A DNA stretch of 64,000 nt from Orobanche coerulescens (GCA_033398695.1 CM065817.1:33428231-33492230), one strand, 5' to 3'; numbered from the stretch's first letter, positions 1 to 11,514 are shown. Program-made: numbers and translations. The notes: a model not told the origin generated them from the sequence alone.

Positions 1-350
1 GTAGATAGATAGTTGGTGTGAAAAAATGAAGGATGTGAGGGGTATTTATAGGTGTAAAAATATATTAAAAAAATTCAAAATTCCAATTTTCAACCGTTGG
101 AACTGTCGGTTCCCGGTTGAACCGCCGGTTCCGGTTCGAACAGGCGGTTGAGCAACGGATATAAAATTCAAATTTTGAATTTTTTTTTGGAAAAACCGGC
201 GGTTGAACCGCCGGTTCGCGGTTCGTCAAAATACCGAACCGGAACCGAACCGTCTTAAAACGGTTGACGGTTCCGGTTTTGAACCGAACCGCGGTCAACG
301 GTTCAAAACCAGCGGTTCGACGGTTCGAACCGGAACTATGAACACCTCTA
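1..350. mobile_element. End of a non-autonomous hAT-like element
   Basis: The stretch 95-340 is packed with CGGTT/AACCG words that pair with each other (for example cggttcgaaccg at 321-332), separated by AT-rich runs. It ends at 350 with aacacctcta; read on the minus strand this is tagaggtgtt, the usual opening of Ac-like plant hAT elements. No ORF in it resembles a protein. The other end and the target duplication lie outside the window, so the family call rests on the single terminus and the palindromic subterminal region. Confidence 0.4.
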
Positions 351-374
351 ACTACGTATCCTCTTTACCCCACC

Positions 375-576
375 CCACCCCACCCCCCAGCTGGGCCGCA
401 GTATACCTATTTCTTTTCTCTCTCACTTTTTTGCCCTCATACATAATTCAATTGATGATAATATACTTGTAGCATCCACCCCACCCCCCAGCTGGGCCGC
501 AGTATACCTATTTCTTTTCTCTCCCACTTTTTTGCCCTCATACATAATTCAATTGATGATAATATACTTGTAGCAT
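375..576. repeat. 101-bp tandem duplication
   Basis: Two adjacent copies with a 101-base period: agctgggccgcag occurs at 389 and again at 490, and both copies continue through the same ttgccctcatacataattc tail. Only a few bases differ. Each copy begins in a C-rich run (caccccacccc), which could have promoted slippage. No gene is visible here. Confidence 0.85.
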
Positions 577-869
577 TAATACTACTAATTATCATTAGAT
601 TTATTTATTTATTATAAAAGTATACTACTATATCTAGTAGGGTGGTTATTTATTTAGGGTGCATTATTTTTGCTATCATGAAGCAATTACTTTGCACGTG
701 TGCCTTGTGTGTGGTTGAATTTAGTGGGGTCATTTTCTTGGCCTTTAAAAAAGTAGTAGGGGGAAAAGAGTGAAATACATTTACTGTACATATATGTATT
801 GCAGTGTAGGGGAAAAGGGCCAATTAATAGTAATAAGTATAAAAAAAAAAGAAAAAGGAAAATAGAGTA

Positions 870-903
<34 letters not shown>

Positions 904-927
904 GCTCTATTCTCAAAGAACAATCTT
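577..927. other. AT-rich spacer with a TA microsatellite
   Basis: No coding signal is visible. The stretch holds a TG/TA simple repeat at about 871-903 and A-rich runs at 841-850. The short ORFs here are translations of simple repeats. Confidence 0.6.
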
Positions 928-1176
928 TTATTGCTCAATATTTCTTCTAAGCAGGTTCATCTTGATCGCAAGTCTATCCCATAATAATCTCCAAGCATGG
1001 GCCTTCACTTTCAATGGTGCGTAATTCTTCCATAGCAACTTGAATCCAGCTTCCTTTTCAGCATCGGCATTAATAGAGTGATCTGCTCAACAAGGACGTA
1101 GTAGGCGTCCTTGGTAATATACGTGCCACTCGTTGAGCCCGTCCATCTCCAAGAATCATCAACTTCTCGTTTCAAC
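928..1176 (-). pseudogene. LINE (non-LTR retrotransposon) zf-RVT remnant, split by the hAT element
   Basis: Minus-strand translation gives the reverse-transcriptase zinc-binding (zf-RVT) region found at the C-terminus of plant LINE polyproteins: a DSWRWTGSTSGTYITKDAYY block and, after a frame change, FKLLW, PLKVKAHAWRLLWDRLAIK and NLLRRNI. A stop at 928-930 follows. The reading continues across the hAT insertion: bases from 4512 rightward extend the same frame (LINRFQLKR read into EVDDSW), so the LINE piece was there first and was cut at gtttcaac. Only the domain edge survives; the catalytic RT core is absent. A host gene derived from such a domain is possible but unlikely given the frame change. 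Confidence 0.7.
1169..1176. repeat. hAT target-site duplication, left copy
   Basis: gtttcaac; the identical right copy is at 4504-4511. Eight bases agrees with the hAT superfamily. Confidence 0.95.
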
Positions 1177-4100
1177 CAGGGCCGGACTTGTATGCAGGTA
1201 GGAAAGGCTTGGGCCTAGGGCCCACAAAATCTGGGGGCCCATAAAAAAAACTTATATATATGATTCGTACTGTCCTTCTACTAAGGCAGCAGCTGGACCA
1301 CTGGACATACGTACGGACTGCAGAATTTGCTACTGGGTTGAACTTGAACGAGGAAAGTTATATATATAAGTGCAGAGAAACGCGAGAGTGAGATTTGATA
1401 AGTTCTCAAGAAAAATACGCAGCCACAGCCCTGCTCGTGTGATATTTGAGAAGACAGCAAACCTTCACTCGCGGTCGCCCCAGGTTCTATTCTATTATTT
1501 TTTAAAGGTGACGTTCTTGGGTTCTATTCTATCTCTATTTAATTTAAATTTGTCAATTGTTGATTGACTAGTTAGTAGAAAAATAATGCCCTAAATAATA
1601 GATATATTTTCAGATTGAATATGTAAGAGAATAATGTTTATCGTGCAGCAATCATATATTGCATATTTTTGTTGATTAAATTTTTGGACTACTTATTTAA
1701 TATGTATATTCTGAGATTGAATGAGAACTTCTGTTATTTGCAAAGAGAAATTTTTATTTCATTGTTGCTTTAATTTTAAATATTTAGCTGGTGAATATCA
1801 AAAGCAAGATTAATTCTTGTTAGTGCTTTTACTTTAAATTATATGGGTATACATTAACATTACAAAGATTAATTATTGTTGATTTGATTTTTATTGATAG
1901 AAGATGACTTCGAAGCATATGTCTGGTGCTTAAAAGAGGAGGATCAATTAATTCTTAGCCAAGCAGGAGATCTTGATAAATATTTTAAACGTAGCAACAA
2001 ATACGAATCACATGAAGATGAAACATAAACACATGTGGATCAACAAATTGGAGACGATGAACAAGATAAAGTGATTGAAAATCTTGAACCACAATCAGCT
2101 GAGGATGAGGAAGTGATTGAAGAAGTTATGCATGTAAGCTTAACTCATAGTACAGACTATCTCTTGGAAGATCCGGCAAACTGGAAAAATATTGATCAAA
2201 AGATGAGAGGTTATCTAGTTGAAAGAGGTCCACAAAGAGCCGATGACATAATATATCCTCCCAACGAGAAAGGTAGACACTTTGATTCATCACAATATAC
2301 AAGAATTTTACCAAATGGGCAAAAGGATAACAGGAGATGGCTACTTTATTCAGCTTCTTTGGATCGCATCTTTTGTTTCTGTTGTAAGTTATTTGCAACT
2401 GAACATACATCCAAGAAGATCGGGGTTCTAGCTGCTGATGGATTTTGTGACTGGAAAAATATGCACAGTCGTTTGAAGAGCCATGAGAGGAGTAAGGAGC
2501 ATATTCATTGTATGACTAGCTGGAAAGAACTCGAAGACCGACTTTGAAAGAAAGAGACAATAGATGAAAGTGTGCAGTTACAAATCGACAAGGAAAAAGA
2601 GCACCTGAAAAAGGTATCGAGAAGAATAATTATAATTGTGAAGCGACTTGCTAAAAATTGTCTGCCTTTTCGAGGAGATAATGAGAGGCTCTTTGTCGAG
2701 AACAATGGCATTTTTTTGATGATGGTTGAGGTTGATTCAGTACTAGAGGAGCATGCTCGACGTGCTCACACACGTGAGATACAATATACATATCTTAGTC
2801 CCAAGATTCAAAATGAATTCATCCAACTCTTAGCAGGTGAAGTCAGAAGTGCAATCATAAAGAAGGTGAAACATGCAAAATATTATTCTATTATACTTGA
2901 TTGTACTCCAGATGCAAGTCATGAGGAACAAATGTCTTTAGTTATCCGGTGTGTGGATGATTCCAAGGACTTACCAACTTTAAAAGAATTATGGATTCAA
3001 TTTTTGAAGGTGGATGATACTTCTGGACTCGGACTTTCGCTCGAGCTTATTAATACACTTGAAAAACTTGATCTTGATTTGGATGATATGAGAGGCCAAG
3101 GGTATGACAATGGATCAAACATGAGTGGAAGACATAAAGGAGTGCAAAGAAGGCTACTTGAGTTGAACCCGAGAGCTTTTTATACTCCATGTGGTTCGCA
3201 TAGTCTCAATTTGACATCGTGTGATATGGCGAACAGTTGCAGAAAAGCTAGAAGCTTTTTTGGAGTGATACAACGCGTCTACACATTATTCTCTTCCTCT
3301 ACAAAACGGTGGAAAATCTTTAAGACCATGTTGTTGGACTCACAGTTAAACCATTATCACAAACTCGATGGGAAAGCCATGTTGAAAGTGTTAAGGCCAT
3401 AAAAAAGCAAACTGTACAAATTCGAGATGCTTTACTCTTTTTAGCCGAGACAAGTGAAGATCCAAAAACTCAAAGTGATACTGAAGATACTGAAGCGTTA
3501 ACGACTAATGAGCTCAATAATTTTGAGTTTTTACTTGGAATGATGATTTGGTATAGGATGCTACAAGCAATCAACAAAGTGAGCAAAAATCTTCAATTTG
3601 AAGACGTAGATATTGAAATTGCTATCACACTTTTGCAAGGACTCATTGTATTTTTTCATGACTTTAGAGAACATGGATTTGATCGTGCCATGGATGAAGC
3701 TAAAGTTATCGCTTGTGAGATGGGTGTTGAAGCTAAATTTCCGGAAAAACGGATCATCCGTAGGAAGAAACAATATGGTGAAAGTGTTAGTGACGAGGTC
3801 AAACAATCACCAGAAGAATCTTTCAGGGTTGATTATTTCCTCTACATAGTCGATCAAGCACGATCCTCACTCCAAGAAAGGTTTGAAAAATTCAAGGAAT
3901 ACGGACTTACTTTTGGATTTTTGTTGAATGTGGAAAAGTGGAAGACTGAATCATACGAGAGTTTGTTGAATTCTTGCATAAATCTTGAGCAATATTTGAA
4001 GCACAATGGGAATGCAGACATTATTGGAGATTATTTATGCACATAATTATTGTGTTTGCAGTCGTATTTTTCACGTGAAAAGTCGAGAGCAATAGATATC

Positions 4101-4503
4101 CTGCGCTATTTGAAGAGGGTGAATTGCTTCCCAAATGCTTATATTGCGTATAAGATTTTGCTAACCATTTCGGTTACGGTTGCATCAGCGGAAAGATCTT
4201 TCTCGAAGTTGAAGTTGATTAAGACATATTTGAGATCAACAATGTTGCAAGACAGGTTAAACGGATTGGCTATGTTATCGATTGAAAGAAAACTGGTTGA
4301 TAAGTTAGATTACACAGACTTGATAAATACTTTTGCGTCCAAAATTGCTCGACGTGTTGTATTTAAGGTAAAAAAATTTATCTCTTTTTCAATTCATTCT
4401 CATTTGTGCCATTATTTTTTTTATATTAGTTTATCTCTCGCCTATTAAGGGACCCAATTTTTTCCTGTCGCCTCGGGCCTTGCGAAGCACAGGACCGGCC
4501 CTG
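1177..4503 (+). mobile_element. Complete hAT transposon
   Basis: The element opens with cagggccgg (1177-1185) and closes with the reverse complement ccggccctg (4495-4503). It is flanked by a perfect 8-bp target duplication gtttcaac (1169-1176 and 4504-4511), the hallmark length for hAT. The length is 3,327 bp. Subterminal sequence contains gggccc/ggcccataaa motifs. The single gene on the plus strand is a TTF-zinc-finger/HAT-dimerisation transposase, now broken. The clean duplication and termini indicate insertion without later end damage. The target was the LINE remnant. Confidence 0.95.
1969..4448 (+). pseudogene. hAT transposase, TTF-zinc-finger type, disabled
   Basis: The product would be a DDE-type hAT transposase acting on the element's ends in the nucleus. 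Seen in order: a DKYFKR opening near 1972; the TTF zinc finger (FCFCCKLFA and LKSHERSKEH, about 2330-2500); a DUF4371 core (2572-3400, with IILDCTPDASHEEQ and GQGYDNGSNMSG); a middle region (3540-4046); and the C-terminal HAT dimerisation block (VTVASAERSFSKLKLIK, about 4165-4230). The frame is broken by TAA at 2026-2028, TGA at 2545-2547, a one-base loss near 3320-3335 (the reading resumes in the next frame with an LSQTRWESH-like motif) and TAA at 4044-4046. The last stop lies just before tttgcag at 4068-4074, so an intron there cannot be excluded. The element cannot now make its own full-length transposase. Confidence 0.9.
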
Positions 4504-4511
4504 GTTTCAAC

Positions 4512-5128
4512 TGGAACCTGTTAATCAGAGACATATCTTAGTTATTTCTTCTAATTTGAAGCATTCACTTTCATATCTTAGTTATTTGTTTTTATGATAT
4601 AGTTTTGGTCAAATTTATTGGTAAATTAAATATAAAAATGAGTAAATTCAATACAAGATTATATTATCTATTTCTGTGAAATCATTTATTATATATAAGT
4701 AATATTTTTTTATAAATAAGTATTTTCATAAGTATCTTTGATTAGTTAAATGTGAATTATCGATAATCTTACAAATTAATTTCTTTTGGTTAGAGTCAAA
4801 CTAATAAACAATTAATAAAACAATAATAATACATTATGTTTGAAAATATAAATTAAAAATATAGATAATAATGACAATTTAGGTGACACGTAACGATAAA
4901 ATATAGATATATCTATGACTCAAGTTATAAAAAAATTGGTTATATTTATAATTAGGGAGGGACCTTAGAGCCATTTCAATATAGGTGAAGATAATAATTT
5001 ATGATATATTTATAAGTCCAAGTTATCAATGATTAATTATATTTATAATTAAGGACGGACCGGATCGGAGTGGTCATTTCGTTATCGGGAGTATAATATA
5101 ATTTTCCATAATCTGAACTTCAAATCAT
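4512..5128. other. AT-rich spacer, no gene seen
   Basis: Apart from the first ~20 bases, which belong to the LINE remnant, this stretch is AT-rich with no ORF of note, no terminal repeats and no RNA gene that I can recognise. Confidence 0.6.
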
Positions 5129-5797
5129 TAGGCCTGGGCATGAGATGGGACGGGACCATTTTTGGGTAATTTCGATTTCGTCCCATTTGAAAATTATGGG
5201 ACGAGATGGGACAAGATTGCCCTTTTCAAAATTGATCCCGACCGTCCCGGTCCCGAATGAGAGCGAGACGGGATCGGGACACGAACGGGACGAAAAATGG
5301 TCTCGTTGACCAATGTTGACTCTTAAATGAATACAATATTTGGACTTGTTACATGAAAATAAATTTGCGTTTTTTTAAACCAATCAGTTTATCAAATATC
5401 ATTGTGAGTCAATAGTTAATTCTTAAACAAACGGTTGATAGAACTCTGAATGCTTTCTTATTTCACCGGAAGTAATAAATATAAAGAACATTACAACATA
5501 GTCAGATACTCACTGATCTCTACTTCTATGCACAAGTTCTTCATGGTTTATGGAAACTCCGTTCCCCGAAAGAAGTAAACGAGATAAGTTAGAAATATTA
5601 AATGATAAGACTGCTTTGGGCTTGGTAGTCGGATAAATTTAGTAAATAAAGATTCTTACGGGACGGGACAGGATCCCATCGGGATTCGATATTTGGGCTC
5701 GCGGCCCGTCCCAAGTTTTTAAAACGGGATGGGACGGGCCCTGAGTTTTAAAATTGTGGTCTCGTCTCGTCCTGATGTGGGACGAGATGGGCCCGAG

Positions 5798-6128
5798 TGA
5801 TGCAGCGAGCGTGTACGAGAATGGATTAACGCCTTCTATCTAAACGTTGATTCAGAGAATTCCCGTCAAGATAGGCAAGAAACGCTAGAAACTGTATTCT
5901 GCGCAAGAAATTGTATTCTGTATAATAATATTCAATCCCCTTTTCTTCCTAACAAACATATCCTATAAATATAACAACAAAGGCCCAATAATATTAAAAG
6001 GCCCAAATACAAAGGTTATACTAAATACACCCACAAAGAAATACAAAATACACCTAAATATATAAGACCTATCGAGAGTAAGAGGATCAATCTTCTTGAG
6101 ATACAACATCGCAGCTTCATCTCCACCA
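5798..6128 (-). repeat. 3' LTR of the Ty3 element
   Basis: It matches 10345-10675 along its whole length apart from small indels. It lacks about 20 bases near 6064 (the ttacatttgacgagccctg stretch of the other LTR) and has an extra cgcaagaaattgtattctg copy near 5901-5919. The pol C-terminus (LYLKKIDPLTLDRS) lies inside it. Confidence 0.9.
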
Positions 6129-9100
6129 TTCACTCCGTCTTTGAGACGATTTGCCCTCAAATCGGAAACAGCTTCATCTCCAGAAGTAGAATCACCGGAA
6201 TATGGAATCAAATGCTTGACATTAAACACATCAGCTGTGCGAACATGGCTAGGAAGACGAAGTCTATAAGCATTGGGGTTAATCTTTTCCACAATTTCCA
6301 CAGGGCCAATTTTGCGGGACGAAAGCTTATTATACTCGGTAACAGGAAAACGGTCCCTAGTCAAGACAGCCCACCCATAATCCCTAACCTCAAACTGAAC
6401 ATCTCGACGACGAGCATCTGCGGCCTGTTTATAACGTGTATTAGCAGCCTCCAAACGAGCTTGAGTGTTAGCATGAATGGCATGAATGTCATAAATGAAA
6501 TCCACAGCCCGACCATCAGAATTAGCAGGTAAAGTGAGAAGATCAACAGGGGCTCGTTGAATAACTCCATACACCACCTGAAAAGAACAATATCCCTGAA
6601 CTTCTATTTACATCAATGTTATGTGCAAATTCAGCAACACTCAATTTCGAATCCCATGATCGCAGATTATCCCCAACTAAACAACGCAACAGGTTTCCCA
6701 AAGATTGGTTCACCACCCCAGTTTGACCATCGGTTTGAGGGTGGTACGCACTAGTAAAGTGTAAGTCAGTGTTGGCCATACGCCACAAAGTGTGCCAGAA
6801 GTGGCTAAGGAAACGGGTGTAACGATCAGAAACAATAGAGACAAGCAGACCATGAAGACGGAATACCTCTCTAAAAAATAGTTGGGCCACATGAACAGCA
6901 TCAGCAGTTCGCTTACAAGCGAGAAAGTGCACCATCTTCTAAAAGCGATCAACTACCACAAAAATCGAATCATTAACACGCTGTGTACGCGGTAATCCCA
7001 AGACAAAGTCCATACTGATTGCTGCCCAAGGACGAGAAGGAACTGGTAAAGGACGATACAACCCAGCATTGGTAGCAGTTCCTTTCGAAACATGGCATAC
7101 ACGACAACGAGCTACAAAATGAGCAACCTCCTTACGGGCAGACGGCCAATAGAAACGGCGTAACAATAGCTCAAATGTTCTATCCCGACCAACATGACCC
7201 ATGTTATGAACTTCAGCAATTAAACGACCCCTCAAACTGCAATCAGGAATACATAGCTGGGTCCCACGAAATAAAAATCCATCAGACAGACAGTAAGTGG
7301 CATCAGAACCCGACTGCAAACGAGTCAAAATATGAGCAAAGAAGCTGTCTGTGGCATATAAATCTCGAAATGTATCAAGTCCCACAACTTCAATGCGCAT
7401 ATCAGAAAGGAGGCACTGTCGACAGCTCAAGGCATCAACAACTTTGTTGGTTGCCCCGGATTGATGGCGGAGCACAAAAGTGAAATGCTGAAGAAAGGGG
7501 GACCATTTGGCATGTCTAGAAGAAAGAGAATCCTATGTGGACAAATGCTTGAATGACTTGTGATCAGAATACAGAATGAACTCCCTCTGAAAAAGATAGT
7601 GTCTCCAATGTCGAACAGCACGGACAACTGCATAAAACTCCACATCATAAGTGCTGTAACGGATACGGGCTCCTGTAAGTTTCTCACTAAAATATGCAAC
7701 AGGACGGCCACCCTGACTCAGAACGGCACTAATACCAACCTTCAAAGCATCACAATGAAGCTCAAAATGGGTAGAAAAATCAGGAAGAACCAATAGAGGA
7801 GCCTGAATAAGCTTCTGCTAAATAGTAGTGAAAGCAGAATCAGCACCATCTGCCCAAACAAAAACCTTAGCCTGCATAGCATCTGTAATAGGCGCAACAA
7901 TAGTGCTGAAATGATGAATAAAGCGCCGATAAAAGGAGGCTAATCCATGAAAGTTGCGTGCGGCATGAGCAGTAGTAGGTGTAGGCCAATCACGAATTGC
8001 AACAATTTTCTGATCATCCACACTGATCCCTGCCGACGAAATACGGTACCCCAAAAAAAGTACTGAAGTCTCACAAAACGAACATTTGTTCGGAGAAGCA
8101 AAGAAATGCTCCGAATGAAAGATAGTGAGGACAGCTCGAAGATGCAACAGATGCTCCGCAAGAGACCTGCTGTATACCAGAATGTCATCAAAATATACTA
8201 TGACGCACGAGCAAATCAAAGGGCGGAGTGGCTGATTCATAACCCTCATGAAAGTGATGGGGGAATTCGACAAACCAAAAGGCTTAACCAACCATTCAAA
8301 AAGTCCCTCCCGAGTTTTAAAAGTTGTTTTCCATTCATCCCCAGGATGGATTCGAATTTGATGGTATCCACTTCTCAAATCCAGTTTACTGAAAATTACT
8401 GCTTCACTTAGCTGATCAAGCAAGTCATCCAATCTCGGTATTGGAAATCTATAGCGAACTATAATCCTATTGATGGCTCGGCTGTCAACAAACATCCTCC
8501 AATCACCCGTTTTCTTTGGTATCAATAATGCCGGAACTCCACAAGGGCTCAAACTTTCACGAACATGACCCTTACGCAACAATTCTTCTACCTGACGCCT
8601 GAGGTCGGTGTGGTAAAGGTGCTCCCGGAATAAGATCAATATGGTGTTGGATATCCCGAAGAGGGGGAAACTCAGGGGGTAACTCATCAGGAAATACATC
8701 TAAAAATTCCTGTATAAGTGTGGACACTGCAGGAGGCAAATCAGACTGTGGAGACAACTCATGAGGCAATAACAGTAGTGTGAGAGGAGCATCAGTCATT
8801 TCATGTAAAATTTCAGAATGAGACAAAATCATCACTTTAGGAACCATAGGAGATGCTGGAATGGAGGGAGCTGAAGGTAATAAAGTAATTTTCTTATCCG
8901 AAAATAAGAAACTGTATGTATTCTGTCGTCCATCATGTACAACACCCCTATCAAATTGCCACGGTCTACCCAGTAGTAAATGACAAGCGTCCATCGGAAC
9001 AACATCACACCAAAGAGACTCTACATATGTATCCCCAATTGAAAAATTGACCAAAACCCGACGATCAACACTGATAGTATTACCCTTATCTAACCATGAC

Positions 9101-9240
9101 AACGTATATGGATGCGGATGTAAAGCAGGAGGCAAACTCAATTTCTCAACAGCAGATGCAGAAATTACATTCTCATAGGAACCAGAATCTATGATAAAAC
9201 GACATACCTTTCCATTAATTGTACAGGTGAATTCAAAAAG
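5963..9240 (-). pseudogene. pol: Ty3 pol (protease, RT, RNase H, integrase), disabled
   Basis: Domains in order on the minus strand: aspartic protease (IIDSGSYENV near 9180, the DSG active site); reverse transcriptase (8572-7818; [23 protein letters not shown], catalytic [10 protein letters not shown]); RNase H (7793-7533; YFSEKLTGARIRYSTYD, YSDHKSFKHL); integrase zinc region and core (7475-6543; CRVCHVSKG, AISMDFVLGLP, IVSDRYTRF); and the integrase C-terminal region reaching the 3' LTR (NVKHLIPYSGDS). At least five frame breaks separate these. The third catalytic residue of the integrase DDE triad is changed: the usual DGQTE reads DGQTG near 6740. There is no sign of a chromodomain. Confidence 0.88.
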
Positions 9241-9404
9241 ATTATGTAGTTGTGCCTGATATTCTGAAAAAATGTGGTGACAAACAAGCCCGACGCAAAA
9301 CTAGAGCTAGACCCGTATCCCCAACAACAAATTCTTCAAAAGTAATATCAGGCTCAGGATAATCATCATAACAAAAGTTTCAGGGGACCTGCCATCTTCT
9401 ACAA

Positions 9405-10310
9405 ACAGTCCACGCCTATTAGTGGGACACTCTGCCATTCTGTGGGACGTGAATCCGTCTATGGTGAAGAAGACGTAAATCGCGTCGGATTCTGGACGTA
9501 ATTCCGGCGACTGAACTGCCTTTCCAAAGCAAGGGCTTGTTGATGCGCCACCGATACCGTAGGAGGAGAAATTAAATTTAGCATATCTTGAAATTGGATT
9601 CGAAGCCCACCGATATATCTAGAAACCACTTGGTCATTAGATTCGGTCAAATCAACGCAAACGAGGAGTTGATAGAATTCCTTAGTGTATGCATCAACAC
9701 TATGCGTGCCTTGACGGAGATTCTGCAGGCGTTGATAGAGAGTTCGTTCATAATTGTACGGAAGAAATTCACGTCGGAGGTGTTTCTTGAACTTATCCCA
9801 ATCAACAATCTTGGGTTTGCCGTGATGTTGACGAGTGGTTTTGAGGTGATTCCACCACGACGCCGCACGTCCACACAACCTGGTTGCAACGAAAGGAACA
9901 CGCCGATTGTTGGGCACAACTTTAAACTCAAGCAATTCTTCAATTGAAATTAAGCAATCAATGAACGGTTCCAGTTCGAGACTCCCCGAAAATTCTGGAA
10001 TTTCCATCTTAAAAGTCGACTCCCAATTATGATCATCAGGGCGATGATGATGGCGAGGAGGCAAAGGTGCAAATGGGTTGTCAATTGTTGCTTCATCATC
10101 GGAATCTTCAAACAAAGGATCGAGGTGAATAGGTGGTTGTGCAGCCCTTGGGCGAGGCGCCGTCGGATTAGGCGGAACATGGGGAGGATATGCTGCAACT
10201 TGTTCTTGAATTAGAGTAACAGCATTTGCCAATTGTTCCAATTGATGTGTTACTTCATCCAATCGTGCATTGATCGCATTATCACGGTTAGGATCTCGTC
10301 GAGGCGGCAT
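9405..10310 (-). pseudogene. gag: Ty3 gag, disabled
   Basis: This encodes the capsid/nucleocapsid polyprotein that packages element RNA. It starts MPPRRDPNRDN at 10310, about 35 bases from the 5' LTR. A coiled helix (ARLDEVTHQLEQLANAV) is followed by an acidic/proline linker and the Retrotrans_gag core (ASWWNHLK, FKKHLRREFLPYNYE, YTKEFYQLL). The zinc knuckle is degraded: HRMAECPTNRRG near 9430 is readable, but its first cysteines are not. The right-arm copy (44486-45136) keeps a Trp in the FID(C/W)LISIEE stretch where this copy has Cys. Confidence 0.85.
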
Positions 10311-10329
10311 ATTAGGAGCGTTGCCTGAC

Positions 10330-10341
10330 TTCGCGATACCA
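10330..10341 (-). promoter_or_regulatory. Primer binding site of the Ty3 element
   Basis: The minus strand reads tggtatcgcgaa three bases inside the 5' LTR. The first seven bases match the tRNA-iMet primer site used by most plant Ty3 elements (tggtatcagagc); the rest have drifted. Confidence 0.7.
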
Positions 10342-10344
10342 AAC

Positions 10345-10675
10345 TGATGCAGCGAGCGTGTACAAGAATGGATTAACACCTTCTATCTAAACGTTGATTC
10401 AGAGAATTCCCGTCAAGATAGGCAAGAAACGCTAGAAACTGTATTCTGTATAATAATATTCAATCCCCTTTTCTTCCTAACACACATATCCTATAAATAT
10501 AACAACAAACGCCCAATAATATTAAAAGGCCCAAATACAAAGGTTGTACTAAATACACCCACAAAGAAATACAAAATACACCTAAATATATAATTACATT
10601 TGACGAGCCCTGGACCTATCGAGAGTAAGAGGATCAATCTTCTTGAGATACAACATCGCAGCTTCATCTCCACCA
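10345..10675 (-). repeat. 5' LTR of the Ty3 element
   Basis: It begins (minus strand) tggtggagatgaagc and ends ctgcatca, next to the primer site. The duplication ccgag directly abuts it at 10676-10680, which fixes the outer border and rules out a shorter 254-bp LTR. Confidence 0.9.
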
Positions 10676-10723
10676 CCGAGCCTTCGTGATTAGTTGCCCA
10701 GGCCTACATATCATTCCTCAAAC

Positions 10724-11514
10724 CAGGGCCGTCCATGAGCCTGTGCAACATGTGCTACTGCAGAGGGCCCAAGCCCAATGTTAATTTTCAGGGCCCAATA
10801 TATAAATAAAATATTATATAAAAGTATTTCTAATAATACAACAAGTGTTGTTTTGGCCTAGTGGAAACTAGGAGAGTATGAGGTCTGGGGGTATTGGTAA
10901 TCCAAGTTCGATTCCCACCGTGTGCTCTCTATATTTTCCATTTTTTAACTTGTTTTTTCTTTTTTGGTTTCCCTTCTCTTCTTTCCCTTTTTTACCTTGT
11001 TTTTTCTTTCTTCTTTTTTTGTGTTTTCCTTTTTTGGTAATAGTTTTTTCTTTGTTTTTAACAATTATTTTTTGCTTCTTTTCATAATGTTACGGAAAAA
11101 TTATTATATTTAATATATTATATTACATTACTTTTAAGATGTATTCAACCAAAAAAATATTGTTTTTACCAAAAAAATTGAATAAATATTTGAAAATTTC
11201 CAAAAATAAGTTCAACATTTTAAAACTAAAATTAATTAAATTTACATTTATTTTTTAAGAATATTGTGATTTAGTATGCTACACTAAATTTCTATTAACG
11301 AATTATAATAGTTTTTTTAGAAATTTAATTTCTTGTAACTACAGTATTTTTTAAATTTATATTTATTCTTCTTATCTTTGATTATTGGGTATATTCATTA
11401 ATAATTTTAACTCGAAAGATAAATTTTGTAAAACAGAGGTGACGAATTTGATAAAATTAGGGGGTTCATATATAAAACTTGAACAGGGCCTCTCAATTGT
11501 TTGGGATGGCCCTA
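10724..11514. mobile_element. Non-autonomous hAT element (MITE-like)
   Basis: It starts cagggccgtcc (10724) and ends ggatggcccta (11514); the two ends are inverted repeats with two mismatches in 11 bases. A perfect 8-bp duplication cctcaaac flanks it (10716-10723 and 11515-11522). It is 791 bp, very AT-rich, and has no transposase. Its termini resemble those of the autonomous hAT at 1177-4503 (cagggccgg), which makes that family a plausible source of mobilisation. The inverted second copy is at 43283-44069. Confidence 0.9.
10854..10926 (+). promoter_or_regulatory. tRNA-like Pol III box A/box B pair inside the hAT MITE
   Basis: tggcctagtgg (10854-10864) fits the box A consensus TRGYNNARNGG, and gttcgattcc (10906-10915) fits box B GWTCRANNC. 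They are about 41 bases apart, followed by several T-runs (from about 10943) that could end Pol III transcription. The intervening ggtctgggggtattggtaat does not fold into an obvious cloverleaf, so this is a tRNA relic or SINE-type head rather than a tRNA gene. It is conserved in the inverted copy at 43877-43938. Confidence 0.4.

Larger units (their letters stand above)
5798..10675 (-). mobile_element. Ty3/gypsy LTR retrotransposon, complete but coding-dead
   Basis: LTRs of 331 bp lie at 5798-6128 (3') and 10345-10675 (5'), with TG...CA ends, inside a perfect 5-bp duplication ccgag (5793-5797 and 10676-10680). The element is 4,878 bp. The order on the minus strand is 5' LTR, primer site, gag, protease, RT, RNase H, integrase, 3' LTR. 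The pol reading runs into the 3' LTR, so LTR and coding sequence overlap; this explains why about 80 bases of pol-like sequence lie upstream of the 5' primer site. I do not assign a clade. Its 5' half is also present, inverted, at 44118-45136. Confidence 0.92.
5129..10706. mobile_element. Non-autonomous hAT-Ac-like element, interrupted by a Ty3 element
   Basis: The ends are taggcctgggca (5129-5140) and its reverse complement tgcccaggccta (10695-10706). The flanks are caaatcat (5121-5128) and catatcat (10707-10714), 7 of 8 bases alike, as for an aged hAT duplication. Without the Ty3 insert the element is about 695 bp. Its body is rich in gggacgggac/gtcccgtccc words facing both ways (5150-5300 and 5650-5790) and has no coding capacity. 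Confidence 0.75.

Noticed and set aside
10345..10598. A 254-bp LTR with a fragment of a second Ty3 element beside it
   Set aside because: The ccgag duplication abuts 10675 and 5798, and both LTRs share the extra 77 bases, so the LTR is 331 bp and overlaps the end of pol.
10854..10926. A functional tRNA gene
   Set aside because: Box A and B look-alikes are present but no cloverleaf stems or anticodon arm can be drawn; kept only as a Pol III-like relic.
10878..11087. Phe-rich ORF in the hAT MITE
   Set aside because: Translation of a T-rich run; the frame is not kept in the same form in the inverted copy.
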